Below, one piece after another: positions 7,961-15,264 of a stretch of DNA of 18,254 nucleotides; position 1 is the first letter of the stretch, and each line of letters begins with the position of its first letter. The notes beneath the pieces were generated by a model. It did no database searches. It saw only the letters and a list, made by a program, of their open reading frames with translations, and was not told where the DNA came from. The DNA is from an uncultured Muribaculaceae bacterium. Its GTDB lineage: Bacteria > Bacteroidota > Bacteroidia > Bacteroidales > Muribaculaceae. The translations under genes were made by a program, and so were the position numbers. The DNA is taken from contig CAJUIJ010000002.1 of the NCBI GenBank assembly GCA_910586175.1, positions 28,649-46,902 of the forward strand. Reading direction: 5' to 3'.

Positions 7961-8047
7961 CTGACGCATCAGGTGTAGCATCAACTGACGCATCAGGTGT
8001 AGCATCAACTGACGCATCAGGTGTAGCATTTGCGTGAGCTGACGCAT
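7961..8047. repeat. 24-bp tandem repeat array with near-palindromic TGACGCATCA cores
   Basis: Two perfect 24-bp units (7961-7984, 7985-8008) and a third of at least 21 bp (8009-8029), then a partial copy at 8039-8047. TGACGCAT begins at 7962, 7986, 8010 and 8040. The core TGACGCATCA is a 10-bp palindrome with one mismatch. The array lies about 230-310 bp upstream of the receptor start, in a 330-bp gap (7735-8064) where I see no other feature. Both strands are open across it in one frame (+ TDASGVAS units; - LMLHLMRQ units, 30-residue ORF 7955-8047), but neither has coding support. Confidence 0.85.
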
Positions 8048-8064
8048 AGTATTACATTGGGTAA

Positions 8065-8542
8065 TCAGATATAGAGTGGCGAATCGGCTGTTGCTCCTGT
8101 TGAGTCGAGAAACATCACATTGTAGACGGGCATATAGACCACACCTTTATCAGTGGCGCGGACTTCCCGGCTATTGCTAAGCACAATGGCTCGACTTATG
8201 CCGTAATCCTTCACGCTCAGAAATCTATTAAGCGCACTGTGAACCGTGTAATCCTTACCGGACTTGACTTCTACCGGCAGCGGACTCAAATGCTGATAGT
8301 CGTTAAGCAGGAAATCAACTTCGCCAACTTTCCGATTATCGTAATAATACAACCGATGTCCGTGCGCCACCAACTCCTGCGCCACCACATTCTCATAAAG
8401 CGAACCCAAATTGACGCTTGCCACATCACTCAACACCGGAGTAACACTTTTCTACCTGCCTTGCTCCCTCCACAAGCAGAACCTTGTCGGAATCTGAAGC
8501 CAAATGGCTGACTATAAAGTGTCTGATTTTGCGGTATAGCAT
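8065..8542 (-). pseudogene. DUF4143-family AAA ATPase, internally deleted remnant
   Basis: Two pieces of one ATPase lie in different frames. The start piece runs from the ATG at 8542 through LVEGARQVEK, where GARQVGK(S/T) of a Walker A would be expected, and hits TGA at 8426. The end piece, open from at least 8436 to 8065, is the C-terminal DUF4143 domain: LGSLYENVVAQELVAHGH, then YYYDNRKVGEVDFLL and PVEVKSGKDYTVHSALNRF, ending SPLYI. Full-length relatives are about 380-450 residues, so roughly 250 codons between the P-loop and the end domain are gone and the join is out of frame. The protein cannot work as an ATPase; the C-terminal piece might still be made from a GTG at 8436, but I see no support for that. 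Its 64-bp upstream repeat with promoter is intact. Confidence 0.85.
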
Positions 8543-8558
8543 TATTTCTCGGCTTTAA

Positions 8559-8622
8559 TATCCACAAAAATACACTTTTCAAACTTTTTTAGCAAGATTT
8601 TTTACACTTTTCAAACTTTTTC
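8559..8622 (-). repeat. 64-bp direct repeat, copy A, with promoter facing the pseudogene
   Basis: Identical over 64 bp to 10330-10393. It contains two units of TACACTTTTCAAACTTTTT (from 8571 and 8603) 32 bp apart; a third unit lies just outside at 8635, again 32 bp on. On the - strand, CTTG (8593-8596), 20 nt and TATTTTTG (8565-8572) form a Bacteroidetes-type promoter ending 22 nt before the pseudogene ATG at 8542. Confidence 0.9.
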
Positions 8623-8685
8623 AAACCCCAAAACTACACTTTTCAAACTTTTTATATTGGAAGCGACTATGTTTTTTGGAGATTC

Positions 8686-10251
8686 CTAATCAGCAATTAT
8701 CCAGTCTGACAGTGTACGTGTCGCACTTGAAAAATTTGCCCCGATTTTCACGACCTTTCTTCCATCGGCTTTGAATGGCAGCATATACGCTTTACTTTCG
8801 ATTTGTTCGATAGCTTCTTGCGCTGATTTGTCTATTTTGAATTCCAATATGTAGATATATTCGGCAGTCTGAATGAGCAAATCTATTCTGCCCGATGATA
8901 TCATATACTCTATGTGAGTATACAGCCCCATAAGCTTCGCAAGAATGTAAACCACATCCTGATAATGTTGCTCCAAATTGATAAGGTTGAAAGAATCGTA
9001 AGGAAAGTCTGCAAAAAAACTTTGAAGTCGCAACATGAATCGCTCTATATGGCCGGAACGAACATCATTGATAAACTCGCGTACGGAGAACTCCGATTCT
9101 TCCTGCCCGTCACCGGAATATGCGTTAAGGAGACCTTCGTAAAATCCCCGCTCCACTTCAAGGTTCGGAAATCCAAGAGTTACCATATCAAACTCAGGAT
9201 CATAATATTTGATTGTAAGATATCCACTTTGATAGAGCACTGAGGCATGGTTTCTAAGATCAAACGACACGTCGTAAAGTGACCTGACGCTTACATCCAA
9301 CTTGTCGAGCTTGCGAAGTGGAATCACACCTCGTTTCACCATTTTCATAAGGAATGACGGTGTGCCGGTGCGAAACCAATAGTCGTTTATACGTTTCTCC
9401 GATAAGGCGTTAAGTAAGCTAAAGGGGTTGTATATGTCCGGGCAATTCTCCTCCACAAAATGATAGCCGTCATAATTTCTTTTGAGTTTATCGTAAACCT
9501 CTTCAACGCTCAGGCCTCTCGTTTTTGCAAAATCTCTGACACCCATATCGAGGCTTTGATGAAGCTCTTCGTCAGTAACACCGCATATGCCGGCAAACTG
9601 CTCGCTCATGGAGATATCCCTCAGATTGTTCATATCACTGAATATGCTCAGATGACCGAACCTTGTGACTCCTGTGAGCATGGAAAACCTGATATATTGA
9701 TCCTGAGCCTTAAGGTTGCCATATATACCGCGGAGAGTCTCGCGAATTCTATTCTGCAACTCTTCATCGTCAACTGTTTCAAGCAACGACTTATCGTATT
9801 CGTCTACAAGTATCACAACTTTGCGTCCTGTCATTTCATATGCAGACCTTATGATATTGCCGAATCTCGGCCCGAATGAATCTGGCGACAAGGGTTCGAT
9901 GTCATAAATGCGCTCAAAGCCATGCAACAAAGCATCAATTTGGTTGGTGAAATCATCATACGAACTGTAACTGCTACCGCTGAAATCAAACCGCAGCACA
10001 GGATGCGACTCCCAATCATGCTCATGCCGAGATATTGCAAGGCCCTCAAACAAGACTCGCTCTCCCTTGAAATATGATTCGATAGTGGAAAGTAACAAAG
10101 ACTTGCCAAAACGTCTCGGGCGACTCAAAAACACATGTTTTGCCTCTGTAACAAGCTGATATACATATTCTGTCTTATCTACGTAAACAAACCCTCTCTC
10201 ACGAATTTCTGAGAAAGTCTGCATTCCGATAGGATATTTAAGATTGTCCAT
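8686..10251 (-). CDS. AAA-ATPase_like / PDDEXK_9 nuclease-family protein
   Basis: A 521-residue protein of the two-domain family PF09820 plus PF08011 (DUF1703). The N-terminal ATPase part opens with the family signature YPIGMQTFSEIRERGFVYVD, has a P-loop variant RPRRFGKS (44-51) and a Walker B VVILVDEYDKS (146-156). The C-terminal part has the PD-(D/E)XK pattern: Asp457 in GRIDLLIQ and Glu470-Phe-Lys472 in YILEFKID. All key residues seem present, so the gene looks intact. The family is heavily expanded in Bacteroidetes and its physiological role is not established. The gene sits between two perfect 64-bp repeats, and the upstream copy supplies its promoter (-7 box about 84 nt before the ATG). 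No Shine-Dalgarno site. It appears more A+T-rich than the LysR gene upstream. Confidence 0.92.
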   Translation of the reverse strand: MDNLKYPIGMQTFSEIRERGFVYVDKTEYVYQLVTEAKHVFLSRPRRFGKSLLLSTIESYFKGERVLFEGLAISRHEHDWESHPVLRFDFSGSSYSSYDDFTNQIDALLHGFERIYDIEPLSPDSFGPRFGNIIRSAYEMTGRKVVILVDEYDKSLLETVDDEELQNRIRETLRGIYGNLKAQDQYIRFSMLTGVTRFGHLSIFSDMNNLRDISMSEQFAGICGVTDEELHQSLDMGVRDFAKTRGLSVEEVYDKLKRNYDGYHFVEENCPDIYNPFSLLNALSEKRINDYWFRTGTPSFLMKMVKRGVIPLRKLDKLDVSVRSLYDVSFDLRNHASVLYQSGYLTIKYYDPEFDMVTLGFPNLEVERGFYEGLLNAYSGDGQEESEFSVREFINDVRSGHIERFMLRLQSFFADFPYDSFNLINLEQHYQDVVYILAKLMGLYTHIEYMISSGRIDLLIQTAEYIYILEFKIDKSAQEAIEQIESKAYMLPFKADGRKVVKIGANFSSATRTLSDWIIAD

Positions 10252-10329
10252 AGGCTGAAGATATCAAGGTTTTCTCGGCTTTACAGGTCGCGCACAAAGA
10301 TGCACATATACTTTGTACTCAACATATAG

Positions 10330-10393
10330 TATCCACAAAAATACACTTTTCAAACTTTTTTAGCAAGATTTTTTACACTTTTCAAACTTTTTC
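10330..10393 (-). repeat. 64-bp direct repeat, copy B, with promoter of the nuclease gene
   Basis: Identical to 8559-8622, in the same orientation and 1771 bp away. Holds two TACACTTTTCAAACTTTTT units 32 bp apart (from 10342 and 10374). The - strand promoter is CTTG (10364-10367), 20 nt, TATTTTTG (10336-10343). The repeat ends 3 bp from the LysR stop codon, so the LysR 3' end abuts it directly. Confidence 0.9.
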
Positions 10394-10396
10394 GGA

Positions 10397-11296
10397 CTAT
10401 ATCCAGGCGTTCTGGCGCTCTTTCACGGCGAGCGAGTCTCCAAGCATCTTTATGAACTCCATCATCGATTTCTTGCGATAGGCATCCTTGAGCACGTGCA
10501 CACACCCCGACATCTCGTTGTTGGGCACATCAATTGGAATTGCCACCACCTCACGTTTGTTGTGAGTGGTCGCCTCTGCCAATATCGAGACCATATTACT
10601 GTTGCGCAACAATTCGAGCAATATATTGACCTCGTTGAGTTCTATCTTGATGTTGAGCTTGGTGTATGGAGTCACAAGTTCTTCCAATGCGTTGCGCGCC
10701 TGAAGTCCCTTGGAGGGAAGTGCAAGATCGTATCTCTCCAACTCCTGCAGAGACACATGCTTCATGCCGGCAAGCGGATGCCCTTTGCCCACCACCGCCG
10801 AGAGGTAATTCTGAAACAATATATGAGACTCTATCCCCTCTATCTCCTTCGAGGGCTTGAAAGCGAGCACGAAATCGACAGTCCGCTCCTTGAGAGCCTC
10901 CATCAGCTCACCCATAGGCTTATAAAGCACATTAAGCTTGATCTTTGGATACGACTTCATAAACGTGCTTATCGTTTCAGTCAATATCGGGCTGAACGAA
11001 TAAGTCACACCTATGTTGAGCGTGCCGGTGCTAAGTCTGTTGAGATCATTGATGCGCTCCTTGCAAAGTTCAGCATCATAAATTGCACTCTTTGCACTGT
11101 CGAGTATCGTCTTTCCCGCTTCGGTGAGCGCCACATTATGGCTGCTGCGCATCAGCAACTGCTCCCCCAGCTCATCCTCAAGCTGCTTGATTTGCTGCGA
11201 CAGCGTGCTCTGTGTAACACACATCGCACGAGCTGCCTCCGAGAAGTTTAGCGTCTCTGTCACCTTAACGAAATATCTCAGTTGTCGTAGTTCCAT
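10397..11296 (-). CDS. LysR-family transcriptional regulator
   Basis: A 299-residue LysR-type regulator. The winged helix-turn-helix occupies residues 1-62 (MELRQLRYFVKVTETLNFSE, then AARAMCVTQSTLSQQIKQLEDELG), followed by a linker helix and a periplasmic-binding-type effector domain from about 90 to 290. Length is standard for the family. It would bind DNA as a tetramer and respond to a small molecule. It resembles the OxyR/CynR/CbbR branch in the HTH, but the effector domain does not show the paired redox cysteines of OxyR. The ThrE-type genes lie upstream on the same strand, 79 bp away, so it could be read from their promoter or from its own. A perfect palindrome at 11314-11325 is a candidate self-regulatory site. 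Target genes are not evident. Confidence 0.92.
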   Translation of the reverse strand: MELRQLRYFVKVTETLNFSEAARAMCVTQSTLSQQIKQLEDELGEQLLMRSSHNVALTEAGKTILDSAKSAIYDAELCKERINDLNRLSTGTLNIGVTYSFSPILTETISTFMKSYPKIKLNVLYKPMGELMEALKERTVDFVLAFKPSKEIEGIESHILFQNYLSAVVGKGHPLAGMKHVSLQELERYDLALPSKGLQARNALEELVTPYTKLNIKIELNEVNILLELLRNSNMVSILAEATTHNKREVVAIPIDVPNNEMSGCVHVLKDAYRKKSMMEFIKMLGDSLAVKERQNAWI

Positions 11297-11313
11297 ATAT
11301 TATAAACGACTGA

Positions 11314-11325
11314 AAAACCGGTTTT
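11314..11325. promoter_or_regulatory. Perfect 12-bp palindrome upstream of LysR gene
   Basis: AAAACCGGTTTT, 17 nt before the LysR ATG, in the 79-bp gap to the upstream gene. LysR regulators often bind near their own start, so this is a possible operator; the usual T-N11-A box cannot be singled out in this A+T-rich DNA. Confidence 0.35.
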
Positions 11326-11375
11326 ATTTATGCTCCCAATTAAACTAATCTACGAAAATTAAAATGACTCATTAC

Positions 11376-11855
11376 TTACCGGGTGGCCTGAAATGATATG
11401 CGTTTAAGCATAAATATCGGCGTAACGGCTCCAATCACCATGCAGAGCAGTATGCTCACACAAGTCATGCCATTATAGCAGAAGAGATACATGCCGCGCA
11501 TGAATGATTCCTCTCCTGAAGAAAACATGCACTCTGCCATTGCGGCAAATGTCTTGTAGGCGTATATGCCGGGTATCATGGGGAGCAAAGATGGAAACAG
11601 GTATGTCTCCGCAGGTATCTTAGATAGCGATGACGCCAACACTGCCGTGATGCCTATGGCGAATGAGGCCATCAATGTAGCCGGCAAAATATGCAACGCC
11701 ACCCCCGGCGACATAAGCAGATAGCGCAACGAATGGCCAATGGCCGCTATGACGGCACAATAGGCGAAGGCTCGGCGCGGTGGCCTGCTTATAGCCGCAA
11801 AACCTATGGCCGCTATCGCTGAAAACAATGCATCCTGCAATATTTGCAATATCAT
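11376..11855 (-). CDS. Threonine/serine exporter family, ThrE_2-type (YjjB-like) subunit
   Basis: A 159-residue, very hydrophobic inner membrane protein with about four or five membrane segments (LFSAIAAIGFAAI, FAYCAVIAAIGHSLRYLL, ILPATLMASFAIGITAVL, LLPMIPGIYAYKTFAAM, VSILLCMVIGAVTPIFML). The PMIPGIYAYK stretch is typical of the ThrE_2 (DUF3815) half of split ThrE-type exporters, which pairs with a larger DUF1212 half. That partner lies 213 bp upstream on the same strand; a MITE-like palindrome fills most of the space between. In E. coli the homologous pair YjjP/YjjB exports succinate, so the substrate here is uncertain. The ATG at 11855 has no Shine-Dalgarno site, and only 15 bp separate it from the palindrome. 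Confidence 0.85.
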   Translation of the reverse strand: MILQILQDALFSAIAAIGFAAISRPPRRAFAYCAVIAAIGHSLRYLLMSPGVALHILPATLMASFAIGITAVLASSLSKIPAETYLFPSLLPMIPGIYAYKTFAAMAECMFSSGEESFMRGMYLFCYNGMTCVSILLCMVIGAVTPIFMLKRISFQATR

Positions 11856-11868
11856 GATTACTATATTT

Positions 11869-12052
11869 TAAGTAGGTGTTCAATTTAATTTTATATTTTA
11901 TTTGCTTGACTTTTTGAGATGATTTGCCAATCAGAAGAAAGCGCATAGCGGGCTATGTAATTGATGATGATTGGTAAAGCATCCAAAAAGACAAGTAAAG
12001 AAAATATAAAAAGAAAAAACATTTGCTTAAAATTAAATTGAACACCTACTTA
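11869..12052. mobile_element. MITE-like long imperfect palindrome between the exporter genes
   Basis: The ends are perfect inverted repeats: TAAGTAGGTGTTCAATTTAA (from 11869) is matched by the reverse complement ending at 12052, and the match continues to TTTTA. Similarity resumes further in (GCTTGACTTTTTG against ACTTGTCTTTTTGG; GATTTGCCAATCA against GCTTTACCAATCA) up to a centre CATAGC-GG-GCTATG at 11944-11957. About 180 bp in all, no credible ORF. TA at both outer edges would fit a TA target duplication of the IS630/Tc1-mariner kind, but since TA lies in the palindrome itself this is not proof. Parent transposase not in the window. Confidence 0.75.
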
Positions 12053-12068
12053 TAATTGACCTATTCTT

Positions 12069-12872
12069 TCAGAACATACTCGCCTTCATAAGCCACATGC
12101 CGGCACACAACCCCACCGACAGGCTGCACGTAAGTATCAACGCATCGGCAAACCGTGCGAACGCACACAAGTAGTGACGGTAAAGCATGTCGCTGAATGA
12201 ATTGAGAAACGGTATTCCGGGCACAAGATACAACACACTCGTGCCCAATGCCACATCGGGTGTAGTGCCGATGGAGAAGAGCATGTCGGTGGCACCTACC
12301 ACTGATGACACGAATGCACAAGCCATGAATACGACTCGAATATCCATCTTATGCGAAAGCAACAACATCTTCATATAATACCCGGCCAGCGTTGCCACTC
12401 CCACCACAATCATCGCATACAGGTCACCGCCAAACAGGCGGCAGAACGATGCGTTGGCAAGCGACACCAGCAGCAACAGCAGCCATGCGCTCATGCCTCC
12501 GCCGGCACTGATACTTTCATATCTTTTCCTTGCCTCCGCATAACTCATCTTATGGTCGGCAATTTCCCAACTCAGTCGGCTCAGCTCAGTGTTCTGTGCA
12601 AAACTGATACCTGTATCAGGCACCTTGCTGATAGATGTCACCACCTCTCCGCTTATCTTATCGGTGACAGTCAAATGAATATGTCGCGGCATAACGGTCA
12701 TCTCCGCATCCATGCCATAGGCTGCCGCTATACGCCTCACATTCTTGTCAAGTCTTATGCACGTGGCACCTGAAGCCATCAGCTGCGCACCATAATCTGC
12801 CAAAAACTTGCAGATATCGCGCGCGCCCACCCGCTCCTCATCACAGGTCTGCAATATCAGTGTCGCCATCAT
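12069..12872 (-). CDS. Threonine/serine exporter family, ThrE-type DUF1212 (YjjP-like) subunit
   Basis: About 267 residues from the ATG at 12872; a TTG at 12908 gives 279 residues but is a less likely start. The N-terminal 120 residues are a soluble domain (VGARDICKFLADYGAQLMAS, GATCIRLDKNVRRIAAAYGM) typical of DUF1212, in which ThrE family members keep a hydrolase-like helical part. Then come about five membrane segments (WLLLLLVSLANASFCRLFGG, YAMIVVGVATLAGYYMKML and others), including the conserved LYLVPGIPFLNSFSDML. It would work with the ThrE_2 subunit encoded downstream in the inner membrane as an exporter of small amino acids or dicarboxylates. Its start overlaps the end of the small upstream membrane protein gene by about 32 nt. 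Confidence 0.85.
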   Translation of the reverse strand: MMATLILQTCDEERVGARDICKFLADYGAQLMASGATCIRLDKNVRRIAAAYGMDAEMTVMPRHIHLTVTDKISGEVVTSISKVPDTGISFAQNTELSRLSWEIADHKMSYAEARKRYESISAGGGMSAWLLLLLVSLANASFCRLFGGDLYAMIVVGVATLAGYYMKMLLLSHKMDIRVVFMACAFVSSVVGATDMLFSIGTTPDVALGTSVLYLVPGIPFLNSFSDMLYRHYLCAFARFADALILTCSLSVGLCAGMWLMKASMF

Positions 12873-13050
12873 CTGAATTTCTAAAAGGATCCGGGTCGCC
12901 GGGTACAAAGAATTCTTCGCGCTCGCTGCCTACAGTTATGACATGATGTTTACCCTTGACCCGCGTGAATACCATGCGACACAACTGTACAATTAAAATT
13001 ACGACAAACAGGCCTACAATACAGCCCCATGTTACAAAAGGTATTTCCAT
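12841..13050 (-). CDS. Small single-pass membrane protein, unknown
   Basis: A 69-residue ORF that I do not recognise. Residues about 8-29 (WGCIVGLFVVILIVQLCRMV) form one membrane segment, followed by a basic stretch (FTRVKGKHH) and an acidic C-terminus (PDPFRNSDDGDTDIADL). The topology is consistent, with positive charges just after the segment pointing to a cytoplasmic C-terminus. Its end overlaps the ThrE-type gene start, which suggests translational coupling, and no other gene competes for 12873-13050. The alternative is a chance ORF. The 180 bp upstream (13051-13232) are A+T-rich with no clear promoter or gene. Confidence 0.55.
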   Translation of the reverse strand: MEIPFVTWGCIVGLFVVILIVQLCRMVFTRVKGKHHVITVGSEREEFFVPGDPDPFRNSDDGDTDIADL

Positions 13051-13232
13051 AAATCCAAATTTTAATGTTGTCTATACAACTTCTCTAATTACACTGCAAA
13101 ATAACAAAGCAGAAAAGCCAAATCGAAACAAGATTAATGGAAATATCTAATAGCAACAACCGCCAACATCAATAGTAAACTATAACACCATGCATGATAA
13201 TGAAGCACCAATAGTAATCCAACCCCATTAAC

Positions 13233-15065
13233 TTAAAACGGGAACAGCAGTGGCAACGTGAGTATCATGATTATTCCCAGCGCGAGCTGCAACGGGAGTC
13301 CCACCTTAAGGTAGTCGGCAAATACATATTGCCCTGCCGGCATAACCAATGCGTTGGGCGGCGTGGAAAACGGCGAAGCGAAACAGAGGCTCGCCCCGAA
13401 CGTCACTGCAAACAGAAATGGCAATGGATTCACTCCCAATACAAGTGCACTCTGCATGGCAATCGGCGCAAGCAAAACCGCAGTGGCAGTATTGCTGATA
13501 AAGAGTGTCATCACTGACGTGGTGAGATATATGCCGGCAAGCACTGCCATAGGACCCAAGCCACCGAGTCCGGTAACGAGTCCCGACGAAACCGCCGCCG
13601 ATATGCCCGTCTTCTCAAGCGCAAACGACATAGGCATCATCGCCGCAATCAGCACCACACTCTCCCAGTTTATCTTGCGGTAAGCATCCTCCACATTACG
13701 GAAACACCCCGTAAGTATCATCAGCACTGAGGCCGCAAGCACCGACAGCACCGGTGGTATGAAGTCAAATACAAGCATAACCACCATAGCCGCCATTATC
13801 ACACCGGCCACAGGGGCTTTATAGTCGAGAGTCACCTTCGCTGCCTCCGACAAGGGTTGACCAAGCACGACCCAAGCCCTCGAATTGCTGCCAAGATGGC
13901 CTATCGCCTTCCATGAGCCTTGCACAAGCAGCACATCGCCGGCACGAAGCTCCGTAGCTGCGATATCATCTGTGATATAATTATTGCGCCTACGCACTGC
14001 CAAAACATTGACCGCATAATCGCGACGCAAGTTCAGGTCGGCTATCGTCTTATGAATAATCGGCGAATTGGGCATGAGCACTATCTCCGCAATGCCAATG
14101 TCGTAAAACTCTATCGAGGCAGCTGCATCATCGTCGGCCTCGAAACCGATACCGGCCTCATCGGCAAATTTCTGCACATCACTCTCTCGCCCCTTCAGAT
14201 ACATGAAATCGCCGGCCTTGATCACAGTGTCAGGCCCCGGCGACTGCTGACGCACACGCTTCATCATGCCACGTGAGCCATCCTCCCTCACCTCGAGCAC
14301 ATCTATGCCCAAACGGCGACGAAGATTGAGCGAAGCTATCGTCTTCCCCACTATTGGAGACTCTGCACTCACAGGAAGCCTGTACAGGTCGCGCAAAAGC
14401 CCATACTCATCCACAAGTTCGGCCAAGCTCTTGGGCATGTTGCCATCCTTTTGGTCACGCTTTGCCTTACGGTCAAGAAACCATTTGCTGAGAGGTATCA
14501 ACAACAATGTGCCGGCCGTAACGCAAATCAATCCGCCCGGCAGAAACGTAAAGAACGAGAGCGGTTCATGTCCGGCCTCCTCCCATACTTCCGCTATAAC
14601 AAGGTTGGGAGGCGTGCCTATCAATGTCAACATACCACCCATGCTGCTCGCGAACGCAAGCGGCATAAGGAGCCGCGAAGTGGAGGCTCCGTTGATCGCA
14701 GCCATACTCACCACTATCGGCAGCATCAGCGCCACAGTACCGGTGTTGCTCACGAATGCACCAATCACCGCAGTGCCGGCTATCACGAGCAAGAACAGTC
14801 GCATAGGGCTGTTGCCCGACATCGTTATTAGCCTCGCCCCTATCATCTTGGCCAAGCCGGTATTGAATATGGCTCCCCCCACCACAAAAAGCCCCACCAT
14901 CATAATCACAATGGAGTTGGAAAATCCCGACAATGCCTCTCCCGGAGTTATCACACCACCTATGGCAAGCACAAGCAACGCCACAAGCGCCACTATATCA
15001 GAACGGATCTTCCCCCAAACGAAAAATACGCTGGTGGCCAAAAGTGTCAGCAGAGTCAGAAGCAT
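13233..15065 (-). CDS. SLC13/DASS-family transporter with two RCK_C (TrkA_C) domains
   Basis: A 610-residue inner membrane sodium- or proton-coupled anion transporter of the DASS type. The two inverted membrane halves each carry the substrate/sodium motifs: FVSNTGTVALMLP with LIGTPPNLV in the first half, FISNTATAVLLAP with FSTPPNALV in the second. Between them lie two tandem RCK_C domains at about residues 210-300 and 310-390 (each with SPIVGKTIASLNLRRRLG or SPIIHKTIADLNLRRDYA), which usually bind a ligand and gate the transporter. Substrate could be dicarboxylate, sulfate or similar. The ATG at 15065 is chosen over an in-frame GTG-type start at 15110 because a promoter at 15080-15111 lies between them. 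The leader would then be only 8-10 nt. Confidence 0.9.
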   Translation of the reverse strand: MLLTLLTLLATSVFFVWGKIRSDIVALVALLVLAIGGVITPGEALSGFSNSIVIMMVGLFVVGGAIFNTGLAKMIGARLITMSGNSPMRLFLLVIAGTAVIGAFVSNTGTVALMLPIVVSMAAINGASTSRLLMPLAFASSMGGMLTLIGTPPNLVIAEVWEEAGHEPLSFFTFLPGGLICVTAGTLLLIPLSKWFLDRKAKRDQKDGNMPKSLAELVDEYGLLRDLYRLPVSAESPIVGKTIASLNLRRRLGIDVLEVREDGSRGMMKRVRQQSPGPDTVIKAGDFMYLKGRESDVQKFADEAGIGFEADDDAAASIEFYDIGIAEIVLMPNSPIIHKTIADLNLRRDYAVNVLAVRRRNNYITDDIAATELRAGDVLLVQGSWKAIGHLGSNSRAWVVLGQPLSEAAKVTLDYKAPVAGVIMAAMVVMLVFDFIPPVLSVLAASVLMILTGCFRNVEDAYRKINWESVVLIAAMMPMSFALEKTGISAAVSSGLVTGLGGLGPMAVLAGIYLTTSVMTLFISNTATAVLLAPIAMQSALVLGVNPLPFLFAVTFGASLCFASPFSTPPNALVMPAGQYVFADYLKVGLPLQLALGIIMILTLPLLFPF

Positions 15066-15079
15066 ATCATGATTTTTTG

Positions 15080-15111
15080 CAAATATACAACTTTTTTCAC
15101 AACACACCAAT
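15080..15111 (-). promoter_or_regulatory. Bacteroidetes-type promoter of the SLC13 transporter
   Basis: On the - strand: ATTG (15108-15111), 20 nt, TATATTTG (15080-15087). The -7 box matches fully, the -33 box has one change. Transcription would begin near 15073, about 8 nt before the ATG at 15065, so the transcript is almost leaderless. Confidence 0.65.
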
Positions 15112-15264
15112 CCTGTGCAGCAATTGGTTACCTGATCACTATATCATCCTATTTACTATCCGGGCAGCAGGCCACCCCATTCAAACAAGATAATCATCAA
15201 ACAGCTTACTTTTTGCTCATATTCCCAAAATGAAAACAATTTTTAAGAAATATTTTGCACTTTT

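Noticed and set aside
7807..8037. 76-residue + strand ORF containing TDASGVAS repeats
   Set aside because: Openness is due to the 24-bp repeat being a multiple of three; the non-repeat part looks like random sequence and there is no start signal.
8571..8653. Regularly spaced repeats that resemble a small CRISPR array
   Set aside because: Units are only 19 bp with 13-bp A+T-rich gaps, one gap is itself repeated exactly in the second copy at 10330-10393, and there are no cas genes. A promoter or binding module fits better.
10496..11251. 251-residue + strand ORF opposite the LysR gene
   Set aside because: Antisense shadow; the LysR reading has a clear HTH and full family length.
10397..11296. 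LysR protein as OxyR
   Set aside because: The HTH is similar but the paired redox cysteines of OxyR are not visible in the effector domain, so only the family is named.
11620..11946. 108-residue - strand ORF starting inside the MITE-like element
   Set aside because: Overlaps the ThrE_2 gene in another frame and starts in the palindrome centre; no domain seen.
14266..15072. 268-residue + strand ORF opposite the SLC13 transporter
   Set aside because: Its translation is a low-complexity Ser/Ile/Pro-rich shadow of a real gene with clear family motifs on the other strand.
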